A stretch of 64,000 nt of DNA from Domibacillus sp. PGB-M46 (GTDB taxonomy: Bacteria; Bacillota; Bacilli; Bacillales; Domibacillaceae), in the NCBI RefSeq assembly GCF_022668875.1, contig NZ_JAKGCR010000010.1, positions 62,001 through 126,000 on the forward strand, in the 5' to 3' direction. Below the pieces are notes generated by a model. The model was not told where the DNA came from. It saw nothing but the letters and a program-made list of their open reading frames with translations, and made no database searches. Position 1 is the stretch's first letter. Each line of letters begins with the position of its first letter. This document shows, in pieces, positions 9,171 through 18,726 of the stretch. A program made the position numbers and the translations under genes.

Positions 9171-10376
9171 ATGGCGCAAAAAAACTTTGGACCATTAACA
9201 GGGTTAAAAATTATTGACGTCTCGAGCGTCATTGCTGCACCTTTTGCAGCCTGCCTGCTTGGAGATTTGGGAGCTGAAGTGATAAAAGTTGAACTCCCTG
9301 GCAAAGGAGATGCTACAAGAGGGCTTGGGCCTTGGAAAGGTGAAGAATCGTTAAGATGGCCCGGCCTTTCAAGAAACAAACGTTCTTTAACCCTTGATAT
9401 TCGTACAGAAGAAGGAAAAGAAATTTTTAAAGAACTAGCCAAAACAGCAGATGCTGTTATTGAAAACTTTCGTCCAGGTACATTGGAAAAATGGGGTCTC
9501 GGATATGAAGTCCTGAAAGAAGTAAACCCTAATATCGTTTTAACAAGACAATCCGGCTACGGCCAGACAGGTCCTTATGCAGGGAAAGCAGGTTTTGGAA
9601 CTCCGTGCACTGCTTTTTCAGGCTACACGTACTTGCAGGGATTTTCAGACAGGCCTCCTGTAAGCCCCGCTTTTTCGTTGCTGGATTATGTTTCAGGCAT
9701 TTTTGTAGCTTTTGGTACTGTAAGCGCTCTTTACCATAGGGATAAAAACAATGCAGAAGGGCAAGTCGTTGAATTAGGATTATACGAAGCGATGTTCCGA
9801 ATGATGGAATTCCTCATTGCCGAACATGATCAATTGGGGAAAGTAAGAGAAAGAAGCCCAATGTTGGCAGGGCATTCGAGTCCGGCGGGTACGTATCAGA
9901 CCAAAGATGGCAAATGGGTGGTTCTTGTCTGCAGTACAGAAAAAACATGGACTAGGCTGGCAGAATCAATGGGAAGAGCAGATTTAATTGATGATCCACG
10001 TTATAAAACAAATATGGAACGTATGCAAAATGATGAAGATTTGCAAAAGATTGTGAGAGAGTTTATCGGGAGTCTTAATAATGATGAGCTTCTTGAAAAA
10101 ATGGATACTGACGGCGTGCCAGTTTCCCCAATTCTAAGTATTGAAGATATTTTCAATAACCCACAGTACAAAGCGCGGGAAAACATTTTAGAAGTGGAAC
10201 ATCCCCGTCTTGGATCTGTAAAAGTGCCTGGCATCGTGCCAAAGTTTTCTGCTACTCCGGGCAAAATTAGACACCGCGCGCCTGATCTTGGTGAACATAA
10301 CGAAGAAATCCTTAGAAATGAAATTGGGTTAACGGAAGAACAAATTGAACAATTATATGAAAAAGGAGTCATTTGA
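9171..10376 (+). CDS. Class III (CaiB/BaiF) acyl-CoA transferase
   Basis: 401 residues, normal for family III CoA-transferases, which move CoA between carboxylic acids through an aspartyl-CoA anhydride. The N-terminal GDLGAEVIKVE motif (about 31-41), NFRPGTLEKWGLGYE (about 99-113) and the likely catalytic aspartate 172 in LLDYVSG are all present. The ATG at 9171 is used because the upstream in-frame ATG at 9156 overlaps the GGAGG ribosome site itself. It lies two bases upstream of the lyase gene, so the two are translated together. I infer activation of a dicarboxylate to the CoA ester cleaved by that lyase. Confidence 0.93.
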   Translation: MAQKNFGPLTGLKIIDVSSVIAAPFAACLLGDLGAEVIKVELPGKGDATRGLGPWKGEESLRWPGLSRNKRSLTLDIRTEEGKEIFKELAKTADAVIENFRPGTLEKWGLGYEVLKEVNPNIVLTRQSGYGQTGPYAGKAGFGTPCTAFSGYTYLQGFSDRPPVSPAFSLLDYVSGIFVAFGTVSALYHRDKNNAEGQVVELGLYEAMFRMMEFLIAEHDQLGKVRERSPMLAGHSSPAGTYQTKDGKWVVLVCSTEKTWTRLAESMGRADLIDDPRYKTNMERMQNDEDLQKIVREFIGSLNNDELLEKMDTDGVPVSPILSIEDIFNNPQYKARENILEVEHPRLGSVKVPGIVPKFSATPGKIRHRAPDLGEHNEEILRNEIGLTEEQIEQLYEKGVI

Positions 10377-10377
10377 C

Positions 10378-11331
10378 ATGATAGAAAATACGTTGATGCT
10401 TCCTAAAAAAGCGACAATTTGGGAAGTGTGCCCGCGAGATGGGTTTCAAATGGAACGTAAATGGATTCCAACGGAAGAAAAGATTCGACTTATTCATCGT
10501 TTTGCTGATACAGGGATTAAGCATATTGAAGTTACTTCGTTTGTTCATCCAAAAGCTATTCCACAGCTAAAAGATGCAGAAGAGGTTGTAAAAAGTGTTC
10601 AGGATTTAACAGATGTAAAATTTCGTGCCTTAATTCCGAATGTGAGGGGAGCAGAACGGGCCATCGGTGCGGGTGTGAAAAAACTGAAGCTGTTACTTTC
10701 TGCGACGGATTCTCACAGCTTGGCAAATTCTAATGCCACGGTAAAAGACGCGCAGGCAAAGCTTCTTCCAATTGTTGAGCTGGCTAATAAAAGCAATGTT
10801 GAAATCAGCGGATCAATCTCAGTTGCTTTCGGATGTCCTTTTGAAGGAAAAGTGCCTGTGGAAAGATTGCTTTCAATCCTTGAAGACTACCGCAAAATGG
10901 GGGTAACTGAGATTTCTTTAGCGGATACAAGCGGTACAGGTGATCCAAAACTGATTTACGATGTTTTAGGTGTAATGAAACATGAGTTTCCAGAATTCAT
11001 ATTTTCTATGCATCTTCATAATACAAGGGGGATGGCATTTGCCAATGCAGTAGCAGCACTCCAGCAAGGTGTTACCATTTTTGATAGTTCAGCAGCAGGT
11101 CTTGGCGGCTGTCCATACGCACCGAATGCAGCAGGTAATATTGCCTCCGAAGATCTCGTTCATGCCTTCCATGAAATGGATATCGAGACAGGAATTGATT
11201 TAGATAAATTGCTTGAGGCGGCAAAAGAGGTAAAGAAAACAATTGGACATGACGGAGGAAGCTTTCTGTTGAAAGCTGGCCCAAATTCACAGCTCCACTG
11301 TAAACCAGCAGGACAGGTAAAACTGGGATAA
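10378..11331 (+). CDS. HMG-CoA lyase-like enzyme (HMGL TIM barrel)
   Basis: About 317 residues, DRE-TIM metallolyase family. The EVCPRDGFQ motif (about residues 16-24) supplies the catalytic Arg20 and metal-binding Asp21. HLHNTRG near 213-219 supplies metal histidines. GLGGCPYAPNAAGN near 245-258 holds the signature active-site cysteine. HMG-CoA lyases split 3-hydroxy-3-methylglutaryl-CoA to acetyl-CoA and acetoacetate; relatives cleave citramalyl-CoA. The ATG at 10378 follows AAAAGGAG by 9 bases. Pairing with a CoA-transferase and a CitMHS transporter suggests uptake, activation and cleavage of a branched hydroxy-acid. The exact substrate is uncertain. Confidence 0.9.
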   Translation: MIENTLMLPKKATIWEVCPRDGFQMERKWIPTEEKIRLIHRFADTGIKHIEVTSFVHPKAIPQLKDAEEVVKSVQDLTDVKFRALIPNVRGAERAIGAGVKKLKLLLSATDSHSLANSNATVKDAQAKLLPIVELANKSNVEISGSISVAFGCPFEGKVPVERLLSILEDYRKMGVTEISLADTSGTGDPKLIYDVLGVMKHEFPEFIFSMHLHNTRGMAFANAVAALQQGVTIFDSSAAGLGGCPYAPNAAGNIASEDLVHAFHEMDIETGIDLDKLLEAAKEVKKTIGHDGGSFLLKAGPNSQLHCKPAGQVKLG

Positions 11332-11359
11332 GAAAAGGTTTGGAGAACCTTTTCTTATC
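11327..11359 (+). other. Perfect 14-bp intercistronic hairpin
   Basis: GATAAGAAAAGGTT / AACCTTTTCTTATC with a 5-nt loop, overlapping the lyase stop codon. There is no T run after it, so it looks like an mRNA-stabilising or partial-termination element between the lyase and the transporter rather than a full terminator. Confidence 0.7.
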
Positions 11360-11366
11360 TCCTATA

Positions 11367-11380
11367 TGAAAGCGTTATCT
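11367..11380 (+). promoter_or_regulatory. cre-like CcpA site before CitMHS transporter
   Basis: TGAAAGCGTTATCT matches TGWAANCGNTNWCA at 13 of 14 positions and lies 20 bases before the transporter start. CitM-type transporters are known CcpA targets in Bacillus; here control is inferred from the motif. Confidence 0.5.
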
Positions 11381-11399
11381 AAAAAGAGGGGTGAAGAAT

Positions 11400-12701
11400 A
11401 TGCTAACATTTTTAGGATTTTTAATGATCGTAGTTTTTATGTATTTAATTATGAGTAATAAAATGAACGCTCTGCATGCGCTTATATTAATTCCAGCCGT
11501 ATTTGCTCTTTTTGCAGGTTTCACAGATGTGGGCGACATGATTATAGGTGGAGCTGAAACGGTAGCTTCAACCGCCATCATGGTAACTTTCGCTATATTA
11601 TATTTTGGAACGTTGATTGATGCGGGAATGTTTGATCCATTAGTCAATAAAGTGGTTAAAATTTCAAAAGGTGACCCTCTAAAAATAACGGTTGGGACAG
11701 CCATTCTTTCTTTGCTGGTAGGTTTAGACGGCGATGGAACCATTACGTATCTAATTGTTGTCACAGCATTTTTACCCCTCTATGAACGTTTAGGCATGAA
11801 CAAACTGATCCTTGCCTGTTTACCTGCAATGTCAATGGGGATTATGAATGTTCTTCCTTGGGGCGGGCCGACTGCACGTGTTATGTCTGTTTTTAATTAT
11901 GAAGCAATGACAGTTCTTGCTCCGCTGATTCCTTCCATTATCGCAGCGGCTCTTTATGTAATAGGTCTGGGCGTTTTCTTTGGCTTGAAAGAAAGAAAAA
12001 GACTGGGCATTCAAAAGATTTCTGTCGATCATGAAGTGGAAGATGAAATGGCAGCAACTGTGACGGTGTCAGCTGAATCATTAAAAAGACCTAGGCTATT
12101 TTGGTTTAACTTGTTTACCACCATTTTATTGGTTGTAGGGTTATTAACAGCTATTCTTCCATTACCTGCTTTATTTATGCTTGGATACGTTATCGTGACC
12201 ATTGTGAATTATCCAAATTTAAGCGATCAAAAAGCAAGAATAGAAGCCCACGCTGGGAATGTATTGACTGTTGTTTCACTTATATTCGCTGGAGGAGCAT
12301 TCGCCGGTATATTAGAAGGTACTGGAATGGTAGATGCTATGGCAACCTCTATGGTCAAAGTGATTCCTGATTTCCTTGCTCCGCAGCTTCCATTAATTGT
12401 GGGTTTAACGAGCATGCCATTCACTTTCTTTATGGCAAATGACCCTTACTATTTTGGTATTGTTCCTATTCTGGCTGAAACTGCTTCACAAGTTGGAATC
12501 GATAAGCTGGAAATTGCACAGGCATCACTTCTTGGACAGCCTCTTCATTTGTTAAGTCCGCTTGTTGGATCTGTTTATGTATTAATCGGGCTTGTTGGCG
12601 TAAGTTTCCGTGATCATATTAAATTCTCTACTAAATATGCTACTGGCAGTGCTCTTGTCATGATAGTAGTTGGTATTATTACAGGTGCATTGTCCATTTA
12701 A
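11400..12701 (+). CDS. CitMHS-family divalent-metal citrate/organic-acid symporter
   Basis: 433 residues, about 11-12 hydrophobic segments, matching the CitMHS family, which imports citrate-metal complexes with protons. The LDGDGTITYLIVVTAFLP stretch (about 104-121) and the VLPWGGPTAR motif (about 151-160) are family signatures. The ATG at 11400 sits 8 bases from AAAGAGGGG; the in-frame GTG at 11391 overlaps that site. As the third gene after the CoA-transferase and lyase, it probably imports their substrate, a citrate-like hydroxy-acid such as citramalate or 3-hydroxy-3-methylglutarate. That specificity is inference. Confidence 0.9.
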   Translation: MLTFLGFLMIVVFMYLIMSNKMNALHALILIPAVFALFAGFTDVGDMIIGGAETVASTAIMVTFAILYFGTLIDAGMFDPLVNKVVKISKGDPLKITVGTAILSLLVGLDGDGTITYLIVVTAFLPLYERLGMNKLILACLPAMSMGIMNVLPWGGPTARVMSVFNYEAMTVLAPLIPSIIAAALYVIGLGVFFGLKERKRLGIQKISVDHEVEDEMAATVTVSAESLKRPRLFWFNLFTTILLVVGLLTAILPLPALFMLGYVIVTIVNYPNLSDQKARIEAHAGNVLTVVSLIFAGGAFAGILEGTGMVDAMATSMVKVIPDFLAPQLPLIVGLTSMPFTFFMANDPYYFGIVPILAETASQVGIDKLEIAQASLLGQPLHLLSPLVGSVYVLIGLVGVSFRDHIKFSTKYATGSALVMIVVGIITGALSI

Positions 12702-12780
12702 TTGAATACTGTTTTATAAAAATAACTGAGTAAACCCCCCTTGTATTTTTCAGAAAACATTAAAAAATTTTGACAGGAGG

Positions 12781-12811
12781 CAGCTTTCAAGAAATTTGAA
12801 AGCTGTTTTTT
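12781..12811 (+). terminator. Terminator after CitMHS gene
   Basis: Perfect 10-bp stem CAGCTTTCAA / TTGAAAGCTG with a 5-nt loop, then six T. Confidence 0.92.
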
Positions 12812-13310
12812 GTGTCCGACTTGTCTGCTCGTCTCAAAACATTGCTCAAAACCTATATCTCATTAATCACTCTATTATGTACAGAAACTCGTCCTTTTCT
12901 GAACACGGCCGTCCGGTTCTCAAAAGGGCGCTTTTTTTTTTGCTTTTTATGTAACAAAACCCTGTTCAATAATCTATGTTCAGTAACCTGCTCATTTTTT
13001 ATGTTAAGGTACAATAAATTTAAAAGAAAAAGCTGCAAGAGGGCGAGTTGGTGTTAGAAATTAGAAATCCTTTGGCAATAAATTTTATTGGTCTACAAGC
13101 TAAAGCATCCAAACGAGGATGCTTTTTTTGTTCTAGCACATGCCTATCAAGCTAACCACGAGCACCGTAAAAAAAAGGCAGGCCAACTAAGCCCTAAACC
13201 AGTTAAATCCTTTAGAGGAGGTTCTGTCAAACTTACTTCATTATTGTGACAGCGTGTAAATGGTTTTATGTACGATCGCGCAAGATGCAGAAAAAGTTCG
13301 AGGAATATTT
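12812..13310. other. Intergenic stretch with a second terminator, no gene found
   Basis: About 500 bases in which short open frames lack ribosome sites and family features. A strong hairpin AAAGCATCC / GGATGCTTT with a T run (13102-13129) is a good plus-strand terminator without an obvious gene in front of it. A GGAGG near 13215 is not followed by a convincing start. The sequence may be the remains of a lost gene. Confidence 0.45.
13102..13129 (+). terminator. Orphan terminator hairpin
   Basis: 9-bp perfect stem with loop AAACGA followed by seven T. No supported gene ends in the 290 bases upstream. Confidence 0.75.
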
Positions 13311-13311
13311 T

Positions 13312-13352
13312 ACACACTGTCTAATGGTATGGGTTTATACGATCCATATAAT
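13312..13352 (+). promoter_or_regulatory. Activator-type promoter of the semialdehyde dehydrogenase gene
   Basis: ACACACTGTCTAATGGT (13312-13328) is one copy of the recurrent ACA-N3-TGTC-YAATGAA motif. A perfect TATAAT (13347-13352) follows, with no recognisable -35 hexamer at the right distance. This is the layout of a promoter needing an activator bound over the -40 region. Assignment of the activator to a PucR-family protein is inference. Confidence 0.55.
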
Positions 13353-13396
13353 GAATTCAAAGGATTGCTATACTTTCAAAAATAGGAGGCTTTGCA

Positions 13397-14854
13397 ATGG
13401 AACTAACACAAACAGCTCAAATGATAAAAAACTATATTGGTGGAAAGTGGATTGAGTCAACAAGCAAGCAAATAGAAGAAGTGCCAAACCCGGCAACTGG
13501 AGAAATCATTGCTCGTGTGCCGATTTCTACTCGAGAAGAGCTAGATCACGCTGTTTCAGCTGCTAAAGAAGCCTTCAAGAAGTGGAGAAAAGTTGCAGTA
13601 CCTCGCCGGGCACGCATTTTATTCCGCTATCAGCAGCTATTGATCGAGAATTGGGAAGAGCTGGCGAAGATCGTTACATTAGAAAACGGAAAAAGCTATA
13701 ACGAAGCATACGGCGAAGTACAGCGAGGGATTGAATGTGTGGAATTTGCTGCTGGCGCACCAACATTAATGATGGGAGAACAGCTTCCTGATATTGCTAC
13801 AGGCGTTGAGTCAGGCATGTATCGTTATCCCATTGGAGTCATTGGAGGCATCACACCTTTTAATTTCCCGATGATGGTTCCGTGCTGGATGTTCCCGCTG
13901 GCCATTGCATGTGGAAACACGTTTGTATTGAAGCCATCTGAAAGAACACCATTGCTGGCTAATCGTTTAGCGGAACTGTTTAAAGAAGCAGGGCTTCCAG
14001 ATGGGGTACTGAACATTGTCCATGGGGCTCATGATGTCGTGAATGGCATTTTAGAAAATGAGGATATCAAAGCAGTATCTTTTGTAGGTTCTCAGCCTGT
14101 AGCTGAGTATGTTTATAAAACAGCAGCAGCGACTGGCAAGCGAGTGCAGGCTTTAGCAGGAGCAAAAAATCATTCCATCGTTATGCCTGATGCAGATTTA
14201 GATAATGCCGTAACCAATATCACAGGTGCAGCTTTTGGATCTGCAGGCGAACGCTGTATGGCGGCTGCAGTCGTCGTGGCAGTTGGAGACGTTGCGGACG
14301 AATTAATCGGCCGGCTTAAACAAGCAGCCGATGAAATTAAAATAGGAAACGGGATGGATGAAGGTGTATTCCTTGGACCTGTTATCCGTGCATCACATAA
14401 AGAACGTACCCTTGGTTACATCGAAAGCGGCCAGGCGGAAGGTGCTTCCCTCATTCGAGATGGAAGAAATGATGCAGGGAATGAGCAGGGCTACTTTATC
14501 GGACCAACGATCTTTGACAACGTGCAGCCTGGAATGAAAATCTGGCAGGATGAAATTTTTGCTCCGGTGCTGTCCATTGTCCGGGTGGAAAGCTTAGAGG
14601 AAGCGATTGAACTGACAAATAAGTCTGAGTTCGCAAACGGTGCATGTTTGTATACAGACAGTGCGAAAGCGATTCGTGAATTCCGTGAAGAAATAGATGC
14701 AGGCATGCTGGGTGTTAATCTTGGCGTTCCTGCTCCGATGGCGTTCTTCCCATTCTCAGGGTACAAGAAATCCTTTTACGGTGATCTTCATGCAAATGGA
14801 AAAGACGGAGTGGCGTTCTATACCCGCAAGAAAATGCTTACGGCCCGTTATTAA
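13397..14854 (+). CDS. mmsA: (Methyl)malonate-semialdehyde dehydrogenase, CoA-acylating
   Basis: 485 residues, MmsA/IolA branch of the aldehyde dehydrogenase superfamily. It converts malonate or methylmalonate semialdehyde with CoA and NAD+ to acetyl- or propionyl-CoA and CO2. Catalytic Cys287 lies in [10 protein letters not shown]. The usual general-base segment LELGGK is replaced by LAGAKNH (about 253-259), a hallmark of this CoA-dependent branch. The start ATG follows AGGAGG by 8 bases. The next gene, 44 bases downstream, is a beta-alanine:pyruvate-type aminotransferase whose product would be malonate semialdehyde, so a beta-alanine degradation pair is strongly suggested. Confidence 0.93.
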   Translation: MELTQTAQMIKNYIGGKWIESTSKQIEEVPNPATGEIIARVPISTREELDHAVSAAKEAFKKWRKVAVPRRARILFRYQQLLIENWEELAKIVTLENGKSYNEAYGEVQRGIECVEFAAGAPTLMMGEQLPDIATGVESGMYRYPIGVIGGITPFNFPMMVPCWMFPLAIACGNTFVLKPSERTPLLANRLAELFKEAGLPDGVLNIVHGAHDVVNGILENEDIKAVSFVGSQPVAEYVYKTAAATGKRVQALAGAKNHSIVMPDADLDNAVTNITGAAFGSAGERCMAAAVVVAVGDVADELIGRLKQAADEIKIGNGMDEGVFLGPVIRASHKERTLGYIESGQAEGASLIRDGRNDAGNEQGYFIGPTIFDNVQPGMKIWQDEIFAPVLSIVRVESLEEAIELTNKSEFANGACLYTDSAKAIREFREEIDAGMLGVNLGVPAPMAFFPFSGYKKSFYGDLHANGKDGVAFYTRKKMLTARY

Positions 14855-14898
14855 AATAGGATGAACAACAATAAAATAATAGAATGGAGCTGACGATC

Positions 14899-16239
14899 AT
14901 GCAAGTGACAGAACAAACACAAAACTTACAAAAAACAGATGAAAAATATCTCTGGCATGCCATGCGGGGATCCGCTCCCAATCCGGCAAATATCATTGCC
15001 ACCGGAGCAGAAGGAGCCTGGGTGACGGATATAGACGGGAACCGTTATTTAGACGGTATGTCCGGCCTGTGGTGTGTAAATGTCGGATATGGCCGGAAAG
15101 AACTTGCCGAAGCGGCTTTTAAACAGCTTCAGGAAATGCCGTATTTTCCTTTAACACAAAGTCATGTTCCGGCTATTAAGCTAGCAGAAAAATTGAATGA
15201 ATGGCTTGGTGATGATTACGTTATTTTCTTTTCTAATAGTGGATCGGAAGCGAACGAAACAGCGTTTAAAATTGCCCGTCAATATCACCAGCAAAAAGGG
15301 GAGCATGGACGTTATAAGTTTATTTCACGCTACCGCGCTTATCATGGCAACTCGATGGGGGCTCTCGCAGCAACAGGACAGGCACAGCGAAAATACAAAT
15401 ATGAGCCGCTGGGCCAAGGGTTCCTGCATGTAGCGCCGCCTGATACGTACCGCAATCCAGAGGATGTCCAGACACTGGCTAGCGCTGATGACATCGATCG
15501 TGTTATGACATGGGAGCTAAGCGACACCATTGCGGGTGTGATTATGGAACCGATTATCACGGGCGGCGGGATTTTAATGCCTCCTGATGGATACATGAAA
15601 AAAGTAAAAGAAATTTGTGAGAATCACGGTGCGCTGCTTATTTGTGATGAAGTGATATGTGGATTTGGCCGCACAGGGAAACCGTTCGGATTTATGAACT
15701 ATGACGTGAAGCCGGATATTATTACAATGGCAAAAGGTATTACCAGTGCTTATCTTCCTTTGTCAGCAACTGCTGTCAAAAGAGAGATTTATGAGGCTTA
15801 TACAGGCACGGATGATTATGACCGATTCCGCCATGTGAACACATTTGGGGGAAATCCAGCTGCCTGCGCCCTGGCTTTAAAGAATTTAGAAATTATGGAG
15901 AATGAGAAACTCATTGAACGTTCTAGAGAGTTAGGGGAACGGCTGCTACAGGAACTAGAAGTACTCAAGGAGCATCCAAACGTAGGAGATGTTCGCGGGA
16001 AGGGTCTTCTGTTAGGTATTGAACTAGTAGAAGATAAGGAGACAAAAGAGCCGGCTGCTATTGAAAAAATGAACAAAGTTATCGGTTTGTGTAAAGAAAA
16101 AGGATTGCTCATCGGGAAGAATGGAGACACTGTCGCAGGGTATAATAATGTTTTGCAGCTTTCTCCTCCATTAAGTATTACTGAAGATGACTTTGCTTTT
16201 ATTCTAAAAACGTTAAAAGAAAGCATACTTCAATTGTAA
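14899..16239 (+). CDS. Omega-amino acid (beta-alanine):pyruvate aminotransferase, copy 1
   Basis: 446 residues, class III PLP aminotransferase. PLP-binding features are the SNSGSEANE phosphate-contact segment (about 112-120), Asp250 in LLICDEVICGFGRTG, and Schiff-base Lys279 in ITMAKGITSAYLP. The MSGLWCVNVGYG motif near residues 54-65 is typical of beta-alanine/omega-amino acid:pyruvate enzymes. The ATG at 14899 is preferred; GGAG lies 9 bases upstream and is itself contained in the alternative start at 14884. It likely makes malonate semialdehyde plus alanine from beta-alanine and pyruvate, feeding the upstream dehydrogenase. It is a close paralogue of the gene at 31919-33274. Confidence 0.92.
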   Translation: MQVTEQTQNLQKTDEKYLWHAMRGSAPNPANIIATGAEGAWVTDIDGNRYLDGMSGLWCVNVGYGRKELAEAAFKQLQEMPYFPLTQSHVPAIKLAEKLNEWLGDDYVIFFSNSGSEANETAFKIARQYHQQKGEHGRYKFISRYRAYHGNSMGALAATGQAQRKYKYEPLGQGFLHVAPPDTYRNPEDVQTLASADDIDRVMTWELSDTIAGVIMEPIITGGGILMPPDGYMKKVKEICENHGALLICDEVICGFGRTGKPFGFMNYDVKPDIITMAKGITSAYLPLSATAVKREIYEAYTGTDDYDRFRHVNTFGGNPAACALALKNLEIMENEKLIERSRELGERLLQELEVLKEHPNVGDVRGKGLLLGIELVEDKETKEPAAIEKMNKVIGLCKEKGLLIGKNGDTVAGYNNVLQLSPPLSITEDDFAFILKTLKESILQL

Positions 16240-16263
16240 TGAATGAGCTTTGATCATAATTAG

Positions 16264-16300
16264 ACAAAACGATGGGCCTGCCCGTCGTTTTGTCGTTTTT
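16264..16300 (+). terminator. Terminator after dehydrogenase-aminotransferase operon
   Basis: A 13-14-bp stem from ACAAAACGATGGGC to GCCCGTCGTTTTGT, with a G-T pair, followed by CGTTTTT. Confidence 0.88.
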
Positions 16301-16788
16301 AGGAACGCATTAATGTAAAAATAATAAATATGAATGTTTAACAGTGTGTCTAGTGGCTATTTTTTGCATGTACATTATATTTAGATAAATAAAGTAACTA
16401 CTCATCTATTGCATGTGGATACTCAAGAGAAAACAACGATACTTTGGCCGGATAGAATTTACCGAGAGCCAGTATTTTTGTACAAAATGAGTAGTTACAA
16501 GATCAGCTTAGGTGTCGTTTACAACACAGACGAGATTTAAATTTCATAATAGGATTGGAGGGGAATTTTTAATTTTGAGGCAGACTACTTGCAAAAGATA
16601 AATTGAAACTAAAATGCCTGTCCGTTACTTTTTAAACAGTGTGAGCCGGTAAATGTTAAATCAAACGTCTCTATGAAACCGGAAATTCTAGATATATTTT
16701 TCTGAATATTCAATCTATTAGGGTGTGCGACCCATGATTTTGAATGTGAATACGTATCAAAAATTTATCCTTGAATAGGGGGATTTCG
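16301..16788. promoter_or_regulatory. Long leader before second AGCS symporter
   Basis: 488 bases. It contains a copy of the recurrent motif, ACAGTGTGTCTAGTGGC (16341-16357), and a partial copy, AAACAGTGTGAGCCGG, near 16634. A 12-bp perfect inverted repeat GTAACTACTCAT (16394-16405) / ATGAGTAGTTAC (16487-16498) has its arms 81 bases apart. No riboswitch consensus was recognised. Confidence 0.45.
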
Positions 16789-18270
16789 ATGAGTGACATT
16801 GTTAATTGGTTAAATGGTTATGTCTGGAGTCCAGTATTAGTTTATTTCCTTCTAGGAATAGGTTTGATGTATTCAATTCTTACACGCTTTTTACAAGTCA
16901 GATTATTTAAAGAGATGATAAAGCTGGCTTTTGAAGGCGGAGATTCCAATGCTGGAGTAAAATCTTTTCAAGCGTTGATGATGTCACTGGGAAGCAGGAT
17001 TGGTGTCGGTAATGTAGCAGGTGTAGCTACTGCGATTTCATTAGGGGGACCAGGTGCTGTTTTTTGGATGTGGCTCGCAGCATTTTTTGGAAGCGCACTT
17101 TCATTCATCGAAATCACGCTTACTCAAGTTTATAAAAGAAAAATCGATGGTGAATACAGAGGAGGTACTCCTTTTTATATTGAAAAAGGCGTAAAACTAA
17201 GGTGGTTTGCTATTTTATCTTCAATCATAACTTTGGTTGTCATGGGTATTTTATGGCCGGGAGTACAAGCTAATACAGTGGCACTAATGATGGATAGTGC
17301 GTTTGGAATATCGCCAACTACAACCGGAGTCTTCATGGTTGTTCTACTGGGAGTGATTATTTTTGGCGGTGTTAAGAGAATAGCAAAAGCTGCTGAAATC
17401 ATGGTTCCATTTATGGCTCTTAGTTATATCGTTGTTTGCTTGATTATACTTGTCATGAATTATTCTAGTATACCAAGTGTGATGTCCTTGATTTTTACTA
17501 GTGCTTTCAATTTAAACGCGACTTTTGGCGGTTTAATCGGTTCAGCGCTTGCCTGGGGAGTTCAAAGAGGAATTTATGCAACGGGAGCCGGTTTAGGTAG
17601 TGAAACGTTTGAATCCGGTGCTGCAGAGGTATCTCATCCAGCTAAACAAGGTTTAGTTCAAGCACTGTCTGTTTACATTGATGCCTTTTTGATCTGTACT
17701 TCAACGGCATTTATGATTCTTATGACAGGAATGTATGATGTGAAACCGGAAGGGATGGAGCCTATTACGAATAAGCTTGGAGACGTAGCACCATCTCTTT
17801 ATACACAGCTCGCTATTGAATCTGTTTTCCCTGGATTTGGTGCCGCTTTTCTTGCTATTGCCCTGTTCTTCTTTTGCTTTACAACACTTATGTCTTATTA
17901 TTATAAAGCAGAAACAAACTTTGCATTTCTTAGAGATACTCTAAGAATAAAATCAATGTGGCCAAATCATGTACTGAAAGTGGTCTTACTGGCCACTGTC
18001 ATGTACGGCTGTGTGAAAACAGCAGCTGTTGTTTGGGCAATGGGAGATTTAGGTGCGGGGCTCATGGCATGGGTAAATCTTGTTGTGGTTGCTCTCCTTA
18101 CAAGAACAGCATTAAAAGTACTAAAAGACTATGAAGTGCAGAAAAAGGCGGGAAAAAATCCTGTATTCGATCCTGTAAAATTAGGAATTAAAGAAGCAGA
18201 CTTTTGGGAAAAAGAATATGGGAAAGTCGAGCAGGATATACCAGCAGAACAAGACAAATTACCAGTGTAG
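16789..18270 (+). CDS. Na+/alanine-type symporter (AGCS family), copy 2
   Basis: 493 residues, a close paralogue of the symporters at 5065 and 18727. The same signatures are present: SLGSRIGVGNVAG, GGVKRIAK and GSETFESGAAEVSHPAKQG. The ATG at 16789 sits 6 bases after AGGGGGG; an in-frame TTG at 16771 precedes that site and is rejected. Substitutions such as GVGNVAG for GTGTVAG near the first conserved helix, and Ala-Gly-Leu for Ala-Gly-Ile before GSETFES, may shift substrate preference. It follows the beta-alanine operon and has its own terminator. Confidence 0.93.
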   Translation: MSDIVNWLNGYVWSPVLVYFLLGIGLMYSILTRFLQVRLFKEMIKLAFEGGDSNAGVKSFQALMMSLGSRIGVGNVAGVATAISLGGPGAVFWMWLAAFFGSALSFIEITLTQVYKRKIDGEYRGGTPFYIEKGVKLRWFAILSSIITLVVMGILWPGVQANTVALMMDSAFGISPTTTGVFMVVLLGVIIFGGVKRIAKAAEIMVPFMALSYIVVCLIILVMNYSSIPSVMSLIFTSAFNLNATFGGLIGSALAWGVQRGIYATGAGLGSETFESGAAEVSHPAKQGLVQALSVYIDAFLICTSTAFMILMTGMYDVKPEGMEPITNKLGDVAPSLYTQLAIESVFPGFGAAFLAIALFFFCFTTLMSYYYKAETNFAFLRDTLRIKSMWPNHVLKVVLLATVMYGCVKTAAVVWAMGDLGAGLMAWVNLVVVALLTRTALKVLKDYEVQKKAGKNPVFDPVKLGIKEADFWEKEYGKVEQDIPAEQDKLPV

Positions 18271-18299
18271 AAATCGTACAATCATTTGTAGATCACTTT

Positions 18300-18338
18300 G
18301 AACAGACGTTTCTTTGAAGCGGGCCTGTTCTTTTTTTT
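18300..18338 (+). terminator. Terminator after second AGCS symporter
   Basis: Interrupted stem with outer arms GAACAG / CTGTTC and inner TTC / GAA pairs, followed by eight T. Confidence 0.78.
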
Positions 18339-18726
18339 GCTTTAATGGCGAATGTATTTTCCTGGTCCAGTGCCCTTTTACTGAACATTGGTGTATCTTT
18401 TATATAAAAATTCAACCTTGTGAATTGAATTATCGTCGGAGATATTTTGGAGAGAAATGGTTGAAGTTCATAATATAAAATTTATCAATATGCTTGTAAA
18501 GCAGCCGATATGAATATATCGATATTTTTTGTCGTATTATAAAAAAATGAATATTTTGTAAAAAAATATAAAGATATAAAATACTACCGTCAAATTAACG
18601 GGAGGGAATACTTAACACATTGTCTAATGTTAATCGTTTTTGCTTGAATTATTCTTTTACTAACAATATTTTGTCGATTTGAAGCAGGCTGGGCGACAAA
18701 AATTCTAGTAAGAGGGGAGATCTTTT
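18339..18726. promoter_or_regulatory. Leader before third AGCS symporter with recurrent motif
   Basis: 388 bases, very AT-rich around 18470-18590. ACACATTGTCTAATGTT (18615-18631) is a good copy of the recurrent motif and lies about 95 bases before the start codon. No other element was recognised. Confidence 0.5.

Noticed and set aside
12812-13057. Overlapping open frames on both strands
   Set aside because: Neither has a ribosome site and the peptides lack domain features.
13246-13455. 69-codon frame running into the dehydrogenase gene
   Set aside because: It overlaps the mmsA start in another frame and the promoter motif; clearly non-coding.
16301-18726. Possible glycine-type riboswitches before the AGCS genes
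   Set aside because: The conserved glycine-riboswitch core motifs are not visible in either leader.
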